From Cupriavidus pinatubonensis (lineage in GTDB: Bacteria; Pseudomonadota; Gammaproteobacteria; Burkholderiales; Burkholderiaceae): a stretch of 64,000 bases of DNA. Position numbers and translations under genes: made by a program. This document shows positions 61,177 through 64,000 of the stretch, one piece after another; within the stretch, counting starts at the first letter, position 1, and the number at the start of each line of letters is the position of its first letter. Where the stretch lies: positions 186,001 to 250,000 of the forward strand of contig NZ_CP080766.1 of assembly GCF_019602855.1 (NCBI RefSeq), given 5' to 3'. The notes under the pieces were generated by a model. That model was given only the letters and a program-made list of their open reading frames with translations, was not told the origin of the DNA and ran no database searches.

Positions 61177-62112
61177 TCAGGCAATCACGGACACCGACTG
61201 CGCCAGCCTGGCGAGCACGGTCTCCGCGGAAGGAATCGGCGCCACCGCACCGTAGCCGGTGGTAGACAGCGCCGCGGCCACGTTGGCATAGCGTGCCGCC
61301 TCGAACGGATCGGCACCCGCAGCCAGCCGCGCGATGAAGCTGCCGCCGAAGCAGTCGCCGGCACCCGTGGCATCCACCGGCTTGACGGCAAACGGCTGCA
61401 CCAGCGTGCGCGACTCCGGCGTGGCGACGTAGGCGCCCTCCTCGCCAAGCTTCAGCGCGACCAGGCCAATGCCACAGCCGAGCAGATAATCGACGATGGC
61501 ATCGCGGTCGTCGAGTCCCGTCAGCACAGTAATGTCATCCCAGCTCGGCAGGCACACGTCGGTCAGCGAAAACGCCTCGCGCATGATGCCGCGCGCGCGC
61601 GCCAGCGACCACAGCCGCAGCCGCAGGTTGGTATCGAGCGACACCTTGGTGCCAGCCTTGCGCGCATGCTCCATCGCGGCCAGGCCCGCATCGCAGGCAC
61701 TCGTGCTGATGGCCAGGCTGATGCCCGACAGATGCAGGAAGCTCGCCTGCGCAATAGCGCCCAGCGGCAGGTGTTCGTGTTGGTAGCGGCTCGCGGCAGA
61801 ACCTTCGCGCAGGTAATCGAAGCGGTGGCCATGGTTGTCATGGCTCACGAAATACACGCCGGTCGGCGCCACCGGATCGACGCGCACGTGGCGCGTGTCC
61901 ACACGCTCGCGCGTCCATAGCGCCATCAGGCGTTCGCCGAAGCTATCGGCGCCCACCGCGCTGATGTAGCCAGTGGTAGCGCTCTGCCGTGCCGCGGCAA
62001 TGCAGAAGTTCGAGGTGTCGCCGCCAAAGCCCTGCAGGTAGCGGGTCGGGTCGTCGGGCTGCTGGTTGAATTCCACCAGCGGCTCGCCGTAGGCCAGGAT
62101 GTCGATGCTCAT
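61177..62112 (-). CDS. kdgK: 2-keto-3-deoxygluconate kinase (PfkB family)
   Basis: 311 residues of the ribokinase/PfkB fold: G-G-D-T-S-N-F near residue 30 and the signature [13 protein letters not shown] with the catalytic Asp near residue 250. Neighbouring eda makes KDG the natural substrate, giving KDPG. It lies 12 bases downstream of the deaminase gene and just upstream of eda. Confidence 0.92.
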   Translation of the reverse strand: MSIDILAYGEPLVEFNQQPDDPTRYLQGFGGDTSNFCIAAARQSATTGYISAVGADSFGERLMALWTRERVDTRHVRVDPVAPTGVYFVSHDNHGHRFDYLREGSAASRYQHEHLPLGAIAQASFLHLSGISLAISTSACDAGLAAMEHARKAGTKVSLDTNLRLRLWSLARARGIMREAFSLTDVCLPSWDDITVLTGLDDRDAIVDYLLGCGIGLVALKLGEEGAYVATPESRTLVQPFAVKPVDATGAGDCFGGSFIARLAAGADPFEAARYANVAAALSTTGYGAVAPIPSAETVLARLAQSVSVIA

Positions 62113-62124
62113 GGCGGGCTCTTC

Positions 62125-63393
62125 TCAGAAGAAGGTCTGGACAATGTCGATGACGCGCATGTCGCCGTCGAGCACGGGAATATGCCGCCACTTGTCGAAC
62201 GTCAGGCACGGGTGCGAGATGTCGAACGCGATCATGTCGCCGACCCGGATATCGTCGCCCGCGCGGATCTGCAGGTACGCGTGCTGGTCCATCATGCCGG
62301 TGACCTCCCAGTGCGCGGGCACGGCGAGCGGGGCATCGCTGCCTGGACGGTAGATTGCCGCGGGAGTCGGCATGCCTGCGTCGAACGCCGCGTCGCGCTT
62401 GCCCATGCCGATGATCGCGCGCTCAGGCTCCGGCACGGACTGCACGTACGCCCACAGCTGCAACGCCGGCAGCAGGCCTTCGCGCATCTTCTGTGCTACC
62501 GGGTTGCTCGCGAGGATGCGCTCCTGCGCGGCCTTGTAGATGCCAACGTCATGGGTCAGGTAGCAGCCAGGACGCAGCACGATCTCGATCGGCGTGCCAA
62601 TCTCGGTGCGCGCAAACTCTTCGGCCACCACGTCGTACCACGCCGAACCGGCGCCCGACATGACCACCGGACTGCGGCCAAAACGGCCCTCTTGCGCGAT
62701 CTCGCGCGTCACGGCAACCGTGCGCTGCAGGAATCGCCGGATATCGGCCTCTTCCTTCAGCACGCCTTCATAGATCTCCACGCCGGCCAGCGACAACGCG
62801 TCGGGCCAGCGCGCCAGTGCCGCCAGCACGTCCGCCTGCTGCGCGGCATCGCGCACGCCGGTGCGGCCGCCCTCCACGCCTAGTTCCAGCAGCACTTGCA
62901 GCTTCTGGCCACGCTCGCGAAAGTACGCGCCAAGCTGGTCCACGAGGTCCGCGGAGTCCACCAGGCTGAAGAATTCGAAGCCGGGATCGCGCAGCAGGTC
63001 CGCAATGATTTCCATATTACGGCGGCCCACGAGCTGGTTGGCCATCAGCACGCGGCGCACGCCGTGCGCGTAGGCCGCTGCCGTCTGGTGCGCCGTCGCG
63101 AGCGTAATGCCCCACGCACCCGCGCCAAGCTGGCGCGCAAACAACTTGGGCGCCATGGTCGTCTTGCCATGCGGCGCAAGCTGCACACCGTACTCGCCCA
63201 TAAAGCGGTTCATCCATTCCAGGTTATGCGCCAGACGGTCTTCATAAAGCACTGCGGCCGGCAAGCTGAGTTCTTCGCGCAGCAGGTTCCAGCCCGTCTG
63301 GCCAGCATTTTCGGGGGCAATCGGCGCCTCCAGTCGGCCCAGCGCCTTGTTGAGCGGATCGATCGTGCCGGCTTGGTACTTTATTTCACGCAT
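62125..63393 (-). CDS. PLP-dependent deaminase of the D-serine dehydratase / D-threonine aldolase family
   Basis: 422 residues with an alanine-racemase-like barrel. The PLP Lys is in L-A-P-H-G-K-T-T-M-A-P, and a C-terminal DSD-type domain carries the metal-site residues, including H-P-C in D-I-S-H-P-C-L. Family members act on D-serine, D-threonine or related hydroxy amino acids. With kdgK and eda immediately downstream, a D-glucosaminate dehydratase role (giving 2-keto-3-deoxygluconate plus ammonia) fits best; this is inference. The start could be ATG 63402 or GTG 63405. Confidence 0.85.
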   Translation of the reverse strand: MREIKYQAGTIDPLNKALGRLEAPIAPENAGQTGWNLLREELSLPAAVLYEDRLAHNLEWMNRFMGEYGVQLAPHGKTTMAPKLFARQLGAGAWGITLATAHQTAAAYAHGVRRVLMANQLVGRRNMEIIADLLRDPGFEFFSLVDSADLVDQLGAYFRERGQKLQVLLELGVEGGRTGVRDAAQQADVLAALARWPDALSLAGVEIYEGVLKEEADIRRFLQRTVAVTREIAQEGRFGRSPVVMSGAGSAWYDVVAEEFARTEIGTPIEIVLRPGCYLTHDVGIYKAAQERILASNPVAQKMREGLLPALQLWAYVQSVPEPERAIIGMGKRDAAFDAGMPTPAAIYRPGSDAPLAVPAHWEVTGMMDQHAYLQIRAGDDIRVGDMIAFDISHPCLTFDKWRHIPVLDGDMRVIDIVQTFF

Positions 63394-63424
63394 GCCTGTC
63401 ATCACCCTGAAAAAATCTGATTGA

Positions 63425-63456
63425 CGTAATGATATCCCTGAAATTACGATATTTCA
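63425..63456. promoter_or_regulatory. Overlapping inverted repeats in the deaminase / RpiR intergenic region
   Basis: TGAAAT, 6 bases, ATTTCA (63439-63456) overlaps CGTAAT, 12 bases, ATTACG (63425-63448). They lie just upstream of the deaminase operon and within 170 bases of the divergent RpiR-type gene, in the A/T-richest part of the gap. This is a good place for the regulator to bind both promoters. Confidence 0.55.
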
Positions 63457-63588
63457 TCCTTTGTTATAAAGTAACACGCCGATCCACCGAGCGACAACCG
63501 GATGCGATCAGCGCCCCGCTGCGGCAACGCGACAGGGCCGGCATTACCAGTTATAGCCCTTCGCCAGCCCACGGACCCTCCCTCAGCC

Positions 63589-64000
63589 ATGACCGCGCCT
63601 TTCGATATCCTGACCCGCATCGCCGAGCGCGGCCCCGCGTTGCGCCTGGCCGAGCAGAAAGTGGCGCAGGTGGTACTGGAAGACCTGGCCGGCGCAGCAG
63701 CAGCCAGCATCAATGAACTGGCGCGCAAGGCCGGCGTGAGCGAAGCGAGCGTGACGCGCTTTGCCAAGGCCATCGGCTGCCGCGACGTGCGCGACCTCAA
63801 GCTGCGGTTAGCGCAAGCGACTGCGGTTGGCATGCGCTTCCTTGACCCCGATGGCGTGCCGGCACCCGCCGATGCCCCCGCCACCGTGGCGGACCGCATC
63901 CATGCCGACGTGCTCACCGCGCTCGAGGTCAATCGCAAGCTCATCGACACCGACCGCATGGAACAGGCTGCGCGCCTGTTGCTCGGCGCACGCATGGTCT
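63589..64000 (+). CDS. RpiR/HexR-family regulator, N-terminal part (runs off window)
   Basis: The first 137 codons of a gene continuing past the window end. The RpiR-type helix-turn-helix is clear: K-V-A-Q-V-V-L-E-D-L, S-I-N-E-L-A-R-K-A-G-V-S-E-A-S-V-T-R-F-A-K-A-I-G-C, then F/D-L-K-L-R-L-A. The sugar-isomerase (SIS) effector domain would follow beyond the window. It is divergent from the deaminase-kdgK-eda operon and probably represses it, responding to a sugar-acid phosphate such as KDPG. Confidence 0.9.
   Translation, partial: MTAPFDILTRIAERGPALRLAEQKVAQVVLEDLAGAAAASINELARKAGVSEASVTRFAKAIGCRDVRDLKLRLAQATAVGMRFLDPDGVPAPADAPATVADRIHADVLTALEVNRKLIDTDRMEQAARLLLGARMV

Overview
The window is high-GC, densely packed bacterial DNA. 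Gene content points to a Burkholderiales betaproteobacterium of the Cupriavidus/Ralstonia type: an FMN-riboswitch ribB, opgGH, a histone-H1-tailed HU, CreA, 2-keto-3-deoxygluconate genes and a fusaric-acid-type efflux operon. This is inferred from gene families and style; no 16S or other marker lies in the window. No tRNA, rRNA, IS element, prophage or CRISPR array was seen.

Layout. (1) 1-4020: the end of a four-gene FUSC / DUF1656 / HlyD / NodT efflux operon. (2) 4187-12225: a tightly packed tryptophan-tryptophylquinone (TTQ) amine dehydrogenase operon in the order large subunit, MauE, MauD, small subunit, two monoheme cytochromes c, aldehyde dehydrogenase, exported amidase, facing a convergent EutR-like AraC regulator. 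The small subunit has the 14-cysteine aromatic amine dehydrogenase pattern, and no MauG is present. (3) 12579-13642: small secreted proteins, one with Y-T-D-G repeats, and a VOC protein. (4) 13720-18708: a hybrid sensor kinase with HPt, coupled to an HD-GYP response regulator. (5) 18920-26524: thioredoxin, a broken acyl-CoA synthetase, ArsR plus Old Yellow Enzyme, a membrane J-domain protein, a stand-alone HD-GYP protein and small envelope proteins. (6) 26700-33821: a candidate small RNA, TetR, cardiolipin synthase, an OmpR-type regulator with a dead receiver, HAD-like protein, arginase, MgtC-like protein, CHMI-like isomerase and H1-HU. (7) 34121-36501: a decayed two-component locus with a PepSY/response-regulator deletion fusion and a twice-frameshifted kinase. 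(8) 36513-47119: Mpo1-like protein, Crp/Fnr, NAT, SDR, acyl-CoA synthetase, CreA, thioesterase, HU, an ammonium transporter with a sigma-54 promoter, MscS and a Bcr/CflA exporter. (9) 47503-57074: envelope and osmoregulation genes (opgGH, a second Y-T-D-G repeat protein, 17-kDa-antigen-like protein, PagL) and ribB with its riboswitch. (10) 57242-64000: CNNM/CorC transporter, degenerate GGDEF-EAL protein, entericidin, and an eda/kdgK/PLP-deaminase operon divergent from an RpiR-type regulator.

How genes work together. Region 2 probably oxidises a primary (likely aromatic) amine in the periplasm, sends electrons to the cytochromes c, and oxidises the aldehyde to a carboxylate in the cytoplasm. 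The last operon is most simply read as an amino-sugar-acid route: deamination to 2-keto-3-deoxygluconate, phosphorylation to KDPG, and cleavage to pyruvate and glyceraldehyde-3-phosphate.

Three proteins carry c-di-GMP-turnover folds: two look like intact HD-GYP domains, and one is a GGDEF-EAL protein that looks catalytically dead. The most unusual items are the MauG-less TTQ cluster, the two unlinked Y-T-D-G repeat proteins, the two deletion-fusion pseudogenes, the pseudo-receiver regulator and the orphan terminator-ended RNA candidate.
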